Shown: positions 42,890 through 51,779, counted from the stretch's first letter. The stretch: 64,000 nt of DNA from Pseudescherichia sp031979925 (GCF_031979925.1 NZ_DALZFB010000009.1:110922-174921), one strand, 5' to 3'. Notes: generated by a model not told the origin, from the sequence alone. Numbers and translations: made by a program.

Positions 42890-43609
42890 ATGATTAAATA
42901 TAAACACTTCCTTGCCCTTTTTACTACTACACTGATCTTTTCTTTATATCAGCCAGTTGCTATGGCATCGATAACGCTGGGTGGGACACGTTTTCTCTAT
43001 AATGCTTCAGAGGACAGTATTTCTGTAAATGTAAATAATCATGATGAAAACCCTTACCTTGTTCAATCCTGGGTTTCACACTATTATCGCTCTGACAGCG
43101 AGCGTAAGCAGAACAATAAAAGTAACATTCCATTTATTATTACGCCACCCCTGTTTAAAATCTCCCCAGATGACACTGCCACGATAAATATCGTTAAAAG
43201 CGAGCATGATAACCTGCCTAAAGACCGTGAGTCCATATTCTATCTCAATGTAAAAGCGATTCCCGGCATCGCTAAAAACCATAAAAGCAGCCTAATGATA
43301 TCGGTTAATTCATCAATGAAACTGTTCTTCCGACCAGAAACTCTTGAGGGAGAAGAGGCTGACTCGGCATGGGAAAAAATCAATTTCCGACAGGCTAAAA
43401 ATCTTATCAAGGTAAGCAATCCGACCCCCTATTTTGTCACGCTCTACTCCTTTACCGTAAACGGTAAAAAAAAGGAGCTACCACAAAATGCGATGCTTGA
43501 TCCCTTTGGTACGCTAGACATTCCCGTATCGGAAAAAGCGCGAACCATTTCATGGAAAGCTCTGGGTGCGCAAAGTCAAATAACGTCAGAAAAAAACAGA
43601 ACATTATAG
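42890..43609 (+). CDS. Fimbrial periplasmic chaperone
   Basis: PapD/FimC-type chaperone that donates a strand to fimbrial subunits and delivers them to the usher. The 239-residue precursor has a signal peptide (residues 1-25, ending AMAS), then GGTRFLYNASEDSISVNVNNH with the conserved arginine. MKLFFRPETL carries the conserved lysine and proline that anchor the subunit C-terminus. NPTPYFVTL and FGTLDIPV belong to domain 2. The gene is AT-rich compared with its neighbours, suggesting horizontal gain. It is first of chaperone-usher-adhesin on the plus strand; the usher starts 23 bp later. The ribosome site is weak. Confidence 0.9.
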   Translation: MIKYKHFLALFTTTLIFSLYQPVAMASITLGGTRFLYNASEDSISVNVNNHDENPYLVQSWVSHYYRSDSERKQNNKSNIPFIITPPLFKISPDDTATINIVKSEHDNLPKDRESIFYLNVKAIPGIAKNHKSSLMISVNSSMKLFFRPETLEGEEADSAWEKINFRQAKNLIKVSNPTPYFVTLYSFTVNGKKKELPQNAMLDPFGTLDIPVSEKARTISWKALGAQSQITSEKNRTL

Positions 43610-43632
43610 CTTAGCATTGGAATAGTAAGCAG

Positions 43633-46095
43633 ATGGATAGCAATGTTTTTTCATGGCGCACGGCTGCCGTTTTATTGCTATTTTCTGGAGTGGCACACGG
43701 TGAAGCGCTTTTTTTTGATAGCGCTGCCATTGAAAACACCACTCAGATTTCGGCAAGCAGTATTGACTTAAGCAAGTTTATCGGCTCAAAGAATCCGCCA
43801 GGAAATTATTATGTTACGGTTAAAGTCAACAATCGTATTGTCGCCAAACGGAACTTTGATTTTATCGAAAACAAAGAGGGAAAGCTCTACCCTGTACTAT
43901 CTGTCACTCAACTACATGAACTTGGCGTCTATCTAACAAATAATCAGATAGATGCTGATGATAACTATCAACTCCCTGGGGAACTATCAGGAATAAATAT
44001 CTCATTTGATTTTCGCAAGCAGCTGCTTAATATCAATATCCCCCAAGCGTACCTTAAGGTCGGGCCGGACGCGGATCTCAGTATTGCTCCCTCACAATGG
44101 GATGAAGGTATTAGTGCGTTCAGTCTGAACTATGACCTCAACGGCGCCCAAAGAAAAAAAGAGGGAGAGAGTTTCAAACCTGATGACAGCTCTTTACGAT
44201 TGAATAGCGGCATCAACCTTGGCGCATGGCGATTACGCAGCGCTGGTATGCTCGATAAGCCCGCCGATAGCACGGTGAGCTGGAATAGCGAAAAGACATG
44301 GTTACAGCGTGATATCCCCGCGTTACGCAGCCTTGTTATGCTGGGTGATAACGGTACGGATGGGAATCTTTTTGATAGCGTTGATTATCGAGGGGTCTCA
44401 CTCGCAACGGATGATGCCATGTTCTCCGATCAAGTTCAGGGATACGCACCTACCATACGAGGCATCGCCAAAACTTCAAATGCACGGGTAGAGGTCAGTC
44501 AGAATGGTAATGTCATCTACCAACGTTACGTCCCTGCAGGTCAATTTGTCATTAACGATCTTTTCCCTCAGTCTGGTGGCGGAGAGCTAAAGGTCACCAT
44601 TACAGAGGCGGACGGTAGCGTCCATCACTTTACCCAGGCGTGGGGAGTAGTTCCTGCAATGCAGCGCGAGGGGCATCTCCGGTACAGTCTTGATATGGGT
44701 CGCACCCATGGCGTGGATGCAAATAATCAGCAGTTCTCTCAGTTCACCTTTTTTTACGGGTTGCCAGCAGAGACAACCATGTTTGGCGGCGATCTGTTGA
44801 GCAAATATTATCATGCCTTCGATCTGGGCTATGCGGTTGGCCTTGGCGATTTTGGCTCCACGTCAGTCGACATAACGTCAATGACGACGCAAGGTAGGGA
44901 AACGCCACGCACGCATGGTCAAAGTTACCGCATACGATATGCAAAAAATTTTACCGAATCGAATACGGATATGTCGGTCTCCTGGTCTTTTGCACCCACT
45001 GATGGCTATATCTCTTTTTCGGATGCTATTGCTCCGTTAGACAGCGATAACAAGATACCCGTATCTCAAAAAAACAGATGGCAAATCTCCGTAAACCAAC
45101 CGGTGGGTGACATCAACACGCTGGTGCTCTCTGCCTGGCGTGCCGATTATTGGCATCAAAGTACAGATAAAAATCTCTCACTATCTGACACTCTCTCTTT
45201 GGGCGATACCAGTATCAGCCTGAGTTGGGCATGGACACAAAACGAAGAAAATAATTCTGAGCAACAGTTTGCGATGAATGTACAAATTCCTTTCTCTGTA
45301 TTTAACAAAGACATTTGGGCTTCGTTTTCCAGTAACGTACAACGTCCAGGCGCGCCTTCACAATCTATAGGCATCAATGGCAATGCATTTGCGGATGACG
45401 CCCTTAGCTGGAGCGTTGATGCTAGCCATGGGGACAGTCAGTCGACGTCACAGGACGTTCATCTTGATTATAAAAATAGTGGTGGTCAATACATAGCTAA
45501 CTATAGCCATGCTACGGAACGGCAAAGTCTCAGCTATGAAGTCAAAGGCTCTTTTATTGCTTCGGCCTATGGTTTTACCGCAGGGCAGCCATTCAGTACG
45601 GATAATGCCGTCGCCCTGGTTAAAGCGGAGAGCGCATCTAACCTACCGGTTAAGAACAATATTGGCGTCGCTACTGATTACCGGGGCTATGCCATCGTTC
45701 CCTACTTACAACCCTATCGTCAGAATAGCGTTACGCTAGAGCAAACTGCTGCGAGTAAAAACAGTATTGAATTGACGAGCAGTAGCGTATCTGCAATACC
45801 CACGGAATCGGCCATTGTTATGGCTGAATTTATGCCTCATATCGGGGCGAAAATTTTGGTCACGCTGCACCTTCCTAATGGTAAGCCTCTTCCTTTTGGC
45901 GCGACTGCCACAGTGGATGGTCTGGCTAACGAAGGCATTATTGATGAGAAAGGTCAGGTCTATCTGTCAGGCGCGCCTCTTACAGGCTCTATTACTGCGC
46001 AATGGGAAAGCCCGACGCAGGAGTGCCACGCTCCGTATAAAATAAACACAGCATCTGGAAAGCATCTTTATGAATTACAACTTATTTGCCAGTAA
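43633..46095 (+). CDS. Fimbrial outer-membrane usher
   Basis: Outer-membrane assembly platform that recruits chaperone-subunit complexes and secretes the pilus. The 820-residue protein has a signal peptide (about 1-23, ending AHGEA). The N-terminal chaperone-binding domain starts ALFFDSAAIENTT and is followed by the 24-strand barrel, with the family signature FDSVDYRGVSLATDDAMFSD near residue 250 and the plug around 240-330. Its two C-terminal domains end in the cysteine pair QECHAPY...LICQ. It is somewhat shorter than FimD-type ushers (about 850). The reading frame is intact. It overlaps the adhesin gene by 26 bp. Codon use is AT-rich relative to the core genes. Confidence 0.92.
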   Translation: MDSNVFSWRTAAVLLLFSGVAHGEALFFDSAAIENTTQISASSIDLSKFIGSKNPPGNYYVTVKVNNRIVAKRNFDFIENKEGKLYPVLSVTQLHELGVYLTNNQIDADDNYQLPGELSGINISFDFRKQLLNINIPQAYLKVGPDADLSIAPSQWDEGISAFSLNYDLNGAQRKKEGESFKPDDSSLRLNSGINLGAWRLRSAGMLDKPADSTVSWNSEKTWLQRDIPALRSLVMLGDNGTDGNLFDSVDYRGVSLATDDAMFSDQVQGYAPTIRGIAKTSNARVEVSQNGNVIYQRYVPAGQFVINDLFPQSGGGELKVTITEADGSVHHFTQAWGVVPAMQREGHLRYSLDMGRTHGVDANNQQFSQFTFFYGLPAETTMFGGDLLSKYYHAFDLGYAVGLGDFGSTSVDITSMTTQGRETPRTHGQSYRIRYAKNFTESNTDMSVSWSFAPTDGYISFSDAIAPLDSDNKIPVSQKNRWQISVNQPVGDINTLVLSAWRADYWHQSTDKNLSLSDTLSLGDTSISLSWAWTQNEENNSEQQFAMNVQIPFSVFNKDIWASFSSNVQRPGAPSQSIGINGNAFADDALSWSVDASHGDSQSTSQDVHLDYKNSGGQYIANYSHATERQSLSYEVKGSFIASAYGFTAGQPFSTDNAVALVKAESASNLPVKNNIGVATDYRGYAIVPYLQPYRQNSVTLEQTAASKNSIELTSSSVSAIPTESAIVMAEFMPHIGAKILVTLHLPNGKPLPFGATATVDGLANEGIIDEKGQVYLSGAPLTGSITAQWESPTQECHAPYKINTASGKHLYELQLICQ

Positions 46096-46993
46096 ATATT
46101 TATTAACGACGTTGCTGTTTTTTACCCTCTGCATTGGCAAAATAGCCTCTGCCCACGCTGGCTGTCATGCTTCAGGTACGCAAAGAATAAAATTTACGCT
46201 TCCCGCTATTACGCTCTCGTCTTCAACACGACCAGGCACCATTTTGGCTCAAAAAACTGTTGATGCGGATGAGGTAAAAGAGGATCTCTTTGTATGCTCT
46301 GGAAGCGGCCACCTGACGGCCTTAATGCGGAATGCCGGAAAAAATGCGCAGGGCGTACATGCAACAAATATCAAAGGCATCGGCTACCGTCTGTTTATTG
46401 ATGACCACCCTTTCCCCTGGGAAACGCGGCTGAACTGCCAGCAAGAACGCTGTCAACTGCCCTGGCCGATTGTGCCCCGAATCACATTTCAGCTTGTCCA
46501 GACCCTGCCTGATATTGAAGTAAATAGCGTGGTGCACTCTGGCGTTTACGGTGTAATACGACCCGATACAGGCAGGCCAGCCGTGCTCATTACGCTGGCG
46601 AGCCCAATCCACCTTTCTCAGGAGTCTTGCTCAGTTCACAATGAAACCGTAGATTTTGGCGAGATGCTCCTCGACCCTTTACTCAAACCTGGCAGCGTTA
46701 TTAGTACAAAACCCTTTTCCATTGACTACGACTGTCCCTTTACGGGTTCGATATTAACCCGTTGGGAAGGGGTAAGCTCATCGCATGGCTATCTCTCCTC
46801 ACCACAGCTGCAAAAACGCGGCGTAGCCATCAGAATAAAAGATACTTATGGTACACCTGTTTATCTCAACCGCTTATTCCGGATGGCCCCTCAGGCCGAT
46901 AAGCTACCATTTATAGCGCAGCTAATCAGCACTCAAAAAGTCTCAGCCGGACAGTTCAATGCTACCGCAACATTTCATATCATTTACCCTTAA
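46070..46993 (+). CDS. Probable fimbrial tip adhesin / minor subunit
   Basis: A 307-residue exported protein with a signal peptide (about 1-29, ending AHAG). It has a cysteine-containing N-terminal lectin-like domain (residues about 31-190, with FVCSG, LNCQQERCQLP). A C-terminal pilin-like domain starts near SQESCSVHNETVDFGEML and ends with TFHIIYP, the penultimate aromatic pattern used in donor-strand exchange. Two-domain architecture and position after the usher suggest the tip adhesin; its receptor cannot be predicted. The start at 46070 has GGAAAG seven bases upstream and overlaps the usher end, indicating translational coupling. Confidence 0.8.
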   Translation: MNYNLFASKYLLTTLLFFTLCIGKIASAHAGCHASGTQRIKFTLPAITLSSSTRPGTILAQKTVDADEVKEDLFVCSGSGHLTALMRNAGKNAQGVHATNIKGIGYRLFIDDHPFPWETRLNCQQERCQLPWPIVPRITFQLVQTLPDIEVNSVVHSGVYGVIRPDTGRPAVLITLASPIHLSQESCSVHNETVDFGEMLLDPLLKPGSVISTKPFSIDYDCPFTGSILTRWEGVSSSHGYLSSPQLQKRGVAIRIKDTYGTPVYLNRLFRMAPQADKLPFIAQLISTQKVSAGQFNATATFHIIYP

Positions 46994-47016
46994 ATAATAC
47001 TTAAATTAAAATAAGA

Positions 47017-47047
47017 AACCGGATCCAGTACGTAACTGGATCCGGTT
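47017..47047. terminator. Bidirectional terminator between adhesin and pilin genes
   Basis: Perfect 13-bp stem AACCGGATCCAGT/ACTGGATCCGGTT with a 5-nt loop, in AT-rich surroundings between the convergent fimbrial genes. No long T-run is present, but the stem is the longest in the window. Confidence 0.75.
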
Positions 47048-47094
47048 ATTAAAGCGAGCAAATTATAAAGCTAATTTAAAACGAGGCAGTGCGC

Positions 47095-47628
47095 TTAGTT
47101 ATAAAGTACATGAAGGGAGGTAGAGACCATGTAATCGCCCTCATCAACACCCTCTTTCATGATTTTCATCGCGGCAGCTAATGGGAAACTTATCGCACCA
47201 TTAGTTAAATTTTTGCCGGTGTTCGGGGCAACGTTAGGCTTGTAATAGCTGCCAGAGTTTACATCTTTGATCATCATCGCGATATGATCCATTTGATTAC
47301 CGGTGCCCTGCTGCAAAGCAAATACAGTACTGTTACCACTAAATGCGTTACCTTCAAAATCAAGTCTGGCGCTAGTTACGCTGCTTGGGCAGTCGCTAAT
47401 ATCTACAGTAAATGGAATCTCGGGCGATGTTTCGCCCAGTGATAATCCGGAGGTGTCAACCTGACCGATATCAACAGTGCTTTGCCCTTGATTAACTGAA
47501 ACATTACATGATGAGCTCACCATGCTGCCTTTAAAATTAATCTGCACGCCAGGAGTACTAGCGGCAAACGCGGAGCACGATACAGAGATTGCAGCAGCTA
47601 ACATACCGATCTTAAAAATACTTTTCAT
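47095..47628 (-). CDS. Fimbrial major subunit (pilin)
   Basis: A 177-residue type 1-like pilin with a signal peptide (residues 1-22, ending AFAAS). The mature N-terminal donor strand region is GVQINFKGSMVSSSCNV. Two cysteines (SSSCNV and ISDCPS) form the usual disulfide, and the C-terminus VSTSLHVLYN ends with a penultimate tyrosine. Unusually, it lies on the strand opposite to the chaperone, usher and adhesin, facing them across a shared terminator. It must therefore have its own promoter, located in the AT-rich 270 bp upstream that also contain several palindromes. Confidence 0.9.
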   Translation of the reverse strand: MKSIFKIGMLAAAISVSCSAFAASTPGVQINFKGSMVSSSCNVSVNQGQSTVDIGQVDTSGLSLGETSPEIPFTVDISDCPSSVTSARLDFEGNAFSGNSTVFALQQGTGNQMDHIAMMIKDVNSGSYYKPNVAPNTGKNLTNGAISFPLAAAMKIMKEGVDEGDYMVSTSLHVLYN

Positions 47629-47665
47629 TTTTTAATTCCTTGCTAAATAAATAAACACAGTCACC

Positions 47666-47747
47666 ATTCATAATAATGAATAGCGATAGGTATACTATCC
47701 ATTATTGAATAGCGTATAAACCCGCTTTTATGTCCTTATTAGGACAT
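47666..47747. promoter_or_regulatory. Palindrome-rich promoter region of the pilin gene
   Basis: Two perfect inverted repeats are present: ATTCAT-AATA-ATGAAT (47666-47681) and ATGTCCT-TATT-AGGACAT (47730-47747). Between them lie GATAGGTATACTATC and a direct repeat of GAATAGCG about 33 bp apart. The region lies 38-119 bp upstream of the pilin start and looks like a set of operator sites. I cannot assign a regulator. The rest of 47748-47857 is AT-rich without recognisable features. Confidence 0.45.
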
Positions 47748-47857
47748 AGGATCGGATGTGTTTTATTACATAGAATTAATTATCTAGTATTTATTTTATC
47801 GCATGGAATAGCTCTGCGTTCAGACGCTAAATTGTTGGTTAAATAAATAATATTAAT

Positions 47858-47883
47858 ACCCGACAGCATTACACGTGCCGGGT
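47858..47883 (-). terminator. Possible terminator of folA
   Basis: On the minus strand an imperfect stem ACCCGGCA/TGCTGTCGGGT lies 19 bp after the folA stop codon and is followed by ATTAATATTATTTATTT. The T-tract is interrupted. Confidence 0.45.
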
Positions 47884-47901
47884 CTCTGGTTCAGCGCAGA
47901 T

Positions 47902-48381
47902 TTACCGACGCTCGAGGATCTCAAAGCAGTAACTATGAGAATTCTGCGCATCGGCATCGTGAAACTCGCTAAAGGTCGACTCCCAATCGTCCGGCTCATA
48001 GTCCGGGAAATGGGTATCCCCTTCCACCTCTGCATCAATATGCGTCAGGTAGAGGCGCTGGGCCTTGGGCAGAAACTGCTCGTAGATGCGCCCGCCGCCG
48101 ATCACCATAATCTCCTGGGCATCACCGCAGGCGGCAATGGCATCGTCAATGGAGCTAACCCACTGGACGCGATCGTCACTGCCCGGCTGGCTGCTAATGA
48201 CGATGTTTTTACGCCCCGGCAAAGGACGCCCGATGGATTCCCAGGTCAGGCGACCCATCACCACCGGTTTGTTTAAGGTATTGCGTTTAAACCAGGCGAG
48301 ATCGGCAGGCAAATTCCACGGCATGGCGTTTTCCATACCAATTACGCGATCGACCGCTAACGCTGCAATCAGACTGATCAT
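47902..48381 (-). CDS. folA: Dihydrofolate reductase
   Basis: NADPH-dependent reduction of dihydrofolate to tetrahydrofolate; the target of trimethoprim. The start MISLIAALAVDRVIG (48381) gives 159 residues, equal to E. coli; an upstream in-frame extension is not conserved. Motifs are AMPWNLPADLAWFKRNTL with the catalytic Asp27, the NADPH-binding MGRLTWESIG and EIMVIGGGRIYEQF, and the C-terminal NSHSYCFEILERR. Residue 45 is Leu where K-12 has His; I believe this occurs in other Enterobacteriaceae and is not a resistance sign. It is convergent with the pilin gene and followed by kefC on the same strand. Confidence 0.98.
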   Translation of the reverse strand: MISLIAALAVDRVIGMENAMPWNLPADLAWFKRNTLNKPVVMGRLTWESIGRPLPGRKNIVISSQPGSDDRVQWVSSIDDAIAACGDAQEIMVIGGGRIYEQFLPKAQRLYLTHIDAEVEGDTHFPDYEPDDWESTFSEFHDADAQNSHSYCFEILERR

Positions 48382-48522
48382 TGTATCTATCCCGGAGCTA
48401 AAAATTGTCGCCACTATACGGAAAGCACTGACGCTCGTCGACTGGCGGAAAGGTAAAGAGAACGAAAATTTTTCATTCTGCTGGCGGGCCCGCAGTTGCC
48501 TGTGGGCCGCCAGCATGGATGA

Positions 48523-50385
48523 TTAAACCGTCGGCTTAGCCTGCGGCTCATCGCTGGCATCGCCGGAGTGTTTACCCTCCTCCGTGCCCTGCCAGCCGTG
48601 CCGCTGGGTATGAGAGAGGTGCGCCCGATCCTCGGTGATGATCTCCGTTAGCATGGCGCTGGTGCGTTTGAACACCGCTGCCCGCGCCTGGGTATCGTCT
48701 TCACCCTGCACCATCTCCTCTATCATGTCTGAATTATAGCGGCGAAACAGATCGGCGCGCTCCCTGGCCTCATACTCTCCTAGCCCCAGGCTCTCCAGCG
48801 CCAGACGACCGGTACGCAGTGCGCCCTCAAAGGTTTCACGCTCTGGCCGCTCAACGCCCGCCTGACGCAGGCGGATAAAGTGATCGACGTCGCGAGCGCG
48901 GGCAACGATCTGCAGGTGCGGGAAGTGCTCTTTAACCAACTCGGTCAATTGCAGGTTGGCTTTGGGATCGTCAATGGCGTTGATCAGCACCTCGGCCTTG
49001 CCTGCCCCGGCAGACTCGAGCAGATCTACGCGGGTCGCATCGCCGTAGAAGACCTTCATGCCAAACTTGCGCAGGGTTTCAATATGGTCGGGGTCGTGAT
49101 CGAGAACGACCATTTTCACCCCGCTGGAGAGCAGCAGACGCCCGGCAATCTGTCCGAAACGACCGAAGCCCGCAATGATAACTCGCGGCTGCTCCTCATC
49201 AATCTCATCCGCTTCACGCTGCTGGCCCGTGGTTTTGTTATCAAGCCGGGTCAGCAGCACCAGCAGCAGCGGCGTTGCCGCCATTGAGAGCGCCACCGCC
49301 AGGGTGAGCGCTTTAGCCCACTCGGGATCCAGCACGTTGGCGGACTGTGCCGTGCCAAACACCACGAAAGCAAATTCACTCCCCTGCCCCAGCAGGACCG
49401 CGAACCAGCGCCGCTGTTTGCCCGGTACTTTTAACGGACGGGCAATCAGCCACAGCACCAGGGTTTTAATGACCAGGAAGCCCACCAGCAGGATGATAAT
49501 GCGCAGCGGATGCGTCACCAGAGTACCGAAATCGATAGACATGCCGACGCCGATAAAGAACAGCCCCAGCAGCAGACCCTTAAACGGCTCGATATCGCTC
49601 TCCAGCGCGTGGCGGTATTCGGAGCTGGCCAACAGCACTCCGGCCAGGAAGGCCCCCATCGCCATCGACAGCCCGGCCTCCTCCAGCAGCAGCCCGAAAC
49701 CAAAGATCAGGAACAGCGCGACGGCGCTGAACACTTCCCGCAGGCCGGTACGGGCGACAAAGCGCAGCGCCGGACGTGCGACGTAGCGGCCAATCAGCAC
49801 CACGATCGCCAGCGCGGCGACAACCTTTAGTGCTGAGAGGGTAAAGGCACCCAGCGTGGTGGCTGCGCCGCTGGTCGCCAATAGAGGGATCATCGCCACC
49901 AGCGGAATGGCGGCAATGTCCTGAAACAGCAGCACGGCAAAGGCGCTGCGCCCCATCTGGGAGACCATCAGGTTACGCTCGTTCATCGCCTGCATGGCGA
50001 TCGCCGTCGAGGAGAGTCCCAGCGTCAGGCCAATCAGCACCGCCACCTGCCAGCGCAGACCCAGCGCCATACAGAACGCACCCAGCAGCAGGCCGCAGAC
50101 CAGCATCTGCAATGCGCCGCCGCCAAACACCGAGGCGCGCAGCTTCCATAGCCGCTGGGGATCCAGCTCAAGGCCGATGACAAACAGCATCAACACCACG
50201 CCGATTTCAGCGAAGTGTAGAATTGACTCGGCGTCGGTGACCAGCCGCAGCCCCCATGGACCAATAATGCAGCCGGCAATCAGATAGCCGAGCACCGAGC
50301 CGAGGCCGAGGCGCACCGCAATCGGCACGATCAGCGCCGCCGATCCCAGATAGATCAGCGCCTGTATCAGGGTATGGCTATCCAT
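48523..50385 (-). CDS. kefC: Glutathione-gated K+/H+ antiporter KefC
   Basis: Inner-membrane potassium efflux system of the CPA2 family, held closed by glutathione and opened by glutathione adducts to acidify the cytoplasm during electrophile stress. The 620-residue length equals E. coli. The N-terminal 380 residues form about 12-13 membrane helices with VIGLELDPQRLWKL, LLFQDIAAIPLVA and GQGSEFAFVVF. The C-terminal regulatory KTN/RCK domain begins VIIAGFGRFGQIAGRLL (a Rossmann nucleotide motif) and includes YGDATRVDLLESAGA. It overlaps kefF by 8 bp. Confidence 0.97.
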   Translation of the reverse strand: MDSHTLIQALIYLGSAALIVPIAVRLGLGSVLGYLIAGCIIGPWGLRLVTDAESILHFAEIGVVLMLFVIGLELDPQRLWKLRASVFGGGALQMLVCGLLLGAFCMALGLRWQVAVLIGLTLGLSSTAIAMQAMNERNLMVSQMGRSAFAVLLFQDIAAIPLVAMIPLLATSGAATTLGAFTLSALKVVAALAIVVLIGRYVARPALRFVARTGLREVFSAVALFLIFGFGLLLEEAGLSMAMGAFLAGVLLASSEYRHALESDIEPFKGLLLGLFFIGVGMSIDFGTLVTHPLRIIILLVGFLVIKTLVLWLIARPLKVPGKQRRWFAVLLGQGSEFAFVVFGTAQSANVLDPEWAKALTLAVALSMAATPLLLVLLTRLDNKTTGQQREADEIDEEQPRVIIAGFGRFGQIAGRLLLSSGVKMVVLDHDPDHIETLRKFGMKVFYGDATRVDLLESAGAGKAEVLINAIDDPKANLQLTELVKEHFPHLQIVARARDVDHFIRLRQAGVERPERETFEGALRTGRLALESLGLGEYEARERADLFRRYNSDMIEEMVQGEDDTQARAAVFKRTSAMLTEIITEDRAHLSHTQRHGWQGTEEGKHSGDASDEPQAKPTV

Positions 50386-50908
50386 GATTCACCTCCTGCC
50401 ATGCCATCAGCCGCTGTTTATAGTGACGCGCCTTGGCATTCAGGGTTTCATCATCGTTGACGAACGTATTGTGCATAGAGAAAGGGGCCAGCCACTTCAG
50501 GCCGCAGTAGATTGCCGTGGCCTGTAGGGGCTGCGCCAGGGCTTCAAAGCCTGGGTGCGATCCGATATCAAAGTGGTGCTCGCCACCGCCGGTGGTCACG
50601 GCCCACAGCAGGTGCTTGCCGTGCAGGGCCGTACCGCCCTCGCCGTAGGCCCAGCCGTGCGTAAGCACTTTATCCATCCACAGCTTGAGCAACGGCGGGA
50701 CGCTATACCACTGGAGAGGATGCTGCCAGACCACCAGGTCCGCGCGCGAGACGGCCTCCTGCTCAGCGGCGATATCGATATTGAAGTCGGGATAGAGTTG
50801 GTAAAGCGAGCGGACTTCGACGCCGTCCAGAGTTCCTGCCTGTTCAAGCATCCGCTTATTCGCATGCGAATGACGCGGATAGGGATGGGCATAAATAATC
50901 AGAATCAT
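50378..50908 (-). CDS. kefF: KefC ancillary quinone oxidoreductase KefF
   Basis: Flavodoxin-fold NAD(P)H:quinone oxidoreductase needed for full KefC activity. The 176-residue length equals E. coli. Features are the FMN-binding YAHPYPRHSHANKRML, WQHPLQWYSVPPLLKLWMD and GWAYGEGGTALHGK. The following TTGGGEHHFD is typical of the NQO1/KefF family. It is upstream of kefC and coupled to it by overlap. Confidence 0.97.
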   Translation of the reverse strand: MILIIYAHPYPRHSHANKRMLEQAGTLDGVEVRSLYQLYPDFNIDIAAEQEAVSRADLVVWQHPLQWYSVPPLLKLWMDKVLTHGWAYGEGGTALHGKHLLWAVTTGGGEHHFDIGSHPGFEALAQPLQATAIYCGLKWLAPFSMHNTFVNDDETLNAKARHYKQRLMAWQEVNHG

Positions 50909-50995
50909 TCATTAACCTGTCTAAACTGCACTATTGTAATGGCAGTGAGTTTAGACAGTTAATGGATGCGCTTACAGAGGAAAGATCCGCTTTGC

Positions 50996-51217
50996 TTACT
51001 CTTTTTCTATCAGCTGCGAGACGTCGGACGTTTTGATCTGGCGGCTATAGCCCTGCTGGTCGACATAGCGGGTCATACCGGTATCTTTATCAATTTCAGG
51101 CTTGCCCTGGGTAACAATCATTTCGCCGTTTTTGGTCGACATAATGTAGTCGCTTGAGCAGCCTACCAGCGAAAGTGATACTGCGCCCAGAAACAGAACA
51201 GCAACAATTCTCTTCAT
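50996..51217 (-). CDS. YgdR-like small lipoprotein
   Basis: A 73-residue lipoprotein of the YgdI/YgdR family (DUF903, PF06004) with lipobox LVGC (Cys20) and the Sm-like core SDYIMSTKNGEMIVTQGKPE followed by IDKDTGM. Asp is absent at position +2 after the cysteine (Ser-Ser), so outer-membrane sorting is expected. It resembles E. coli YgdR more than YgdI (SSDYxMxTK...DVSQ(L/I)IE). Family function is unknown. Two relatives lie in tandem here (the second at 51413). In K-12 the ygdI and ygdR genes are near 63 minutes, so these may be extra paralogues. Confidence 0.88.
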   Translation of the reverse strand: MKRIVAVLFLGAVSLSLVGCSSDYIMSTKNGEMIVTQGKPEIDKDTGMTRYVDQQGYSRQIKTSDVSQLIEKE

Positions 51218-51353
51218 AACGGACTCCGTTTTATCGTGAAGAGGAGAGTTTAGCGAAGCAATATATTATTTAATATCGAGAAAATATATTAAAATGCTAA
51301 AGACGAAGCGATTGGAAATATATTCATCTGGGTTATTGTTTGGATGGCGACAA

Positions 51354-51384
51354 TAAAAAGCCCGGCAGTTTTACTCTGCCGGGC
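51354..51384 (-). terminator. Intrinsic terminator of the YgdI-like gene
   Basis: On the minus strand GCCCGGCAG/CTGCCGGGC with a 7-nt loop is followed by TTTTTATTG, 28 bp after the stop codon. It isolates this gene from the downstream YgdR-like gene. Confidence 0.88.
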
Positions 51385-51412
51385 GTTGGGCGACAAAACT
51401 CAAGGTATAAAA

Positions 51413-51646
51413 TTAGTTATCGAGTTCGCTCATATTTTTCAGCTGGTCGCGATTGATCTGTTCTGTTTGACCCGTTGCGGCATTTTTGTACGACACCATA
51501 CCGGTGTCATCATCAACCTGCGGCTTTCCATCAGTAACGATAGTTTTGCCATCAGTCGTTTTTACGGCCTGATTAGAGGAGCAACCTGCTACGGTAAACA
51601 ACGTTGCTGCGGCTAAAACAGATGCCATAAGAGTGCGCTTTTGCAT
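51413..51646 (-). CDS. YgdI-like small lipoprotein
   Basis: A 77-residue lipoprotein of the DUF903 family with lipobox VAGC (Cys22), followed by KTTDGKTIVTDGKPQVDDDTGM and QINRDQLKNMSELD. The last segment resembles E. coli YgdI (QINRTDVKEMVELD). Ser-Ser after the lipid cysteine predicts the outer membrane. It has its own terminator and a leader upstream, so it is transcribed separately from the relative at 50996. Its position between carB and kefF is where K-12 carries the carnitine and fix genes. Confidence 0.88.
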   Translation of the reverse strand: MQKRTLMASVLAAATLFTVAGCSSNQAVKTTDGKTIVTDGKPQVDDDTGMVSYKNAATGQTEQINRDQLKNMSELDN

Positions 51647-51779
51647 GGTGTTCTCCCTGCTTTTCAGTGATTTTCAGTGGTCTTCCTAATTAAAGGTAGA
51701 CTATTTGTCTGATGTATCAGGAGAATACAGAACACTCTTAAACGCCCGTTAATAACGCCATGCCGTAACTGCTTAAAAT

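Noticed and set aside
48240..48260. Leu instead of His at position 45 of dihydrofolate reductase as a possible trimethoprim-resistance change
   Set aside because: I recall Leu at this position in other Enterobacteriaceae, and it is not among the classic resistance positions, so it is probably normal variation.
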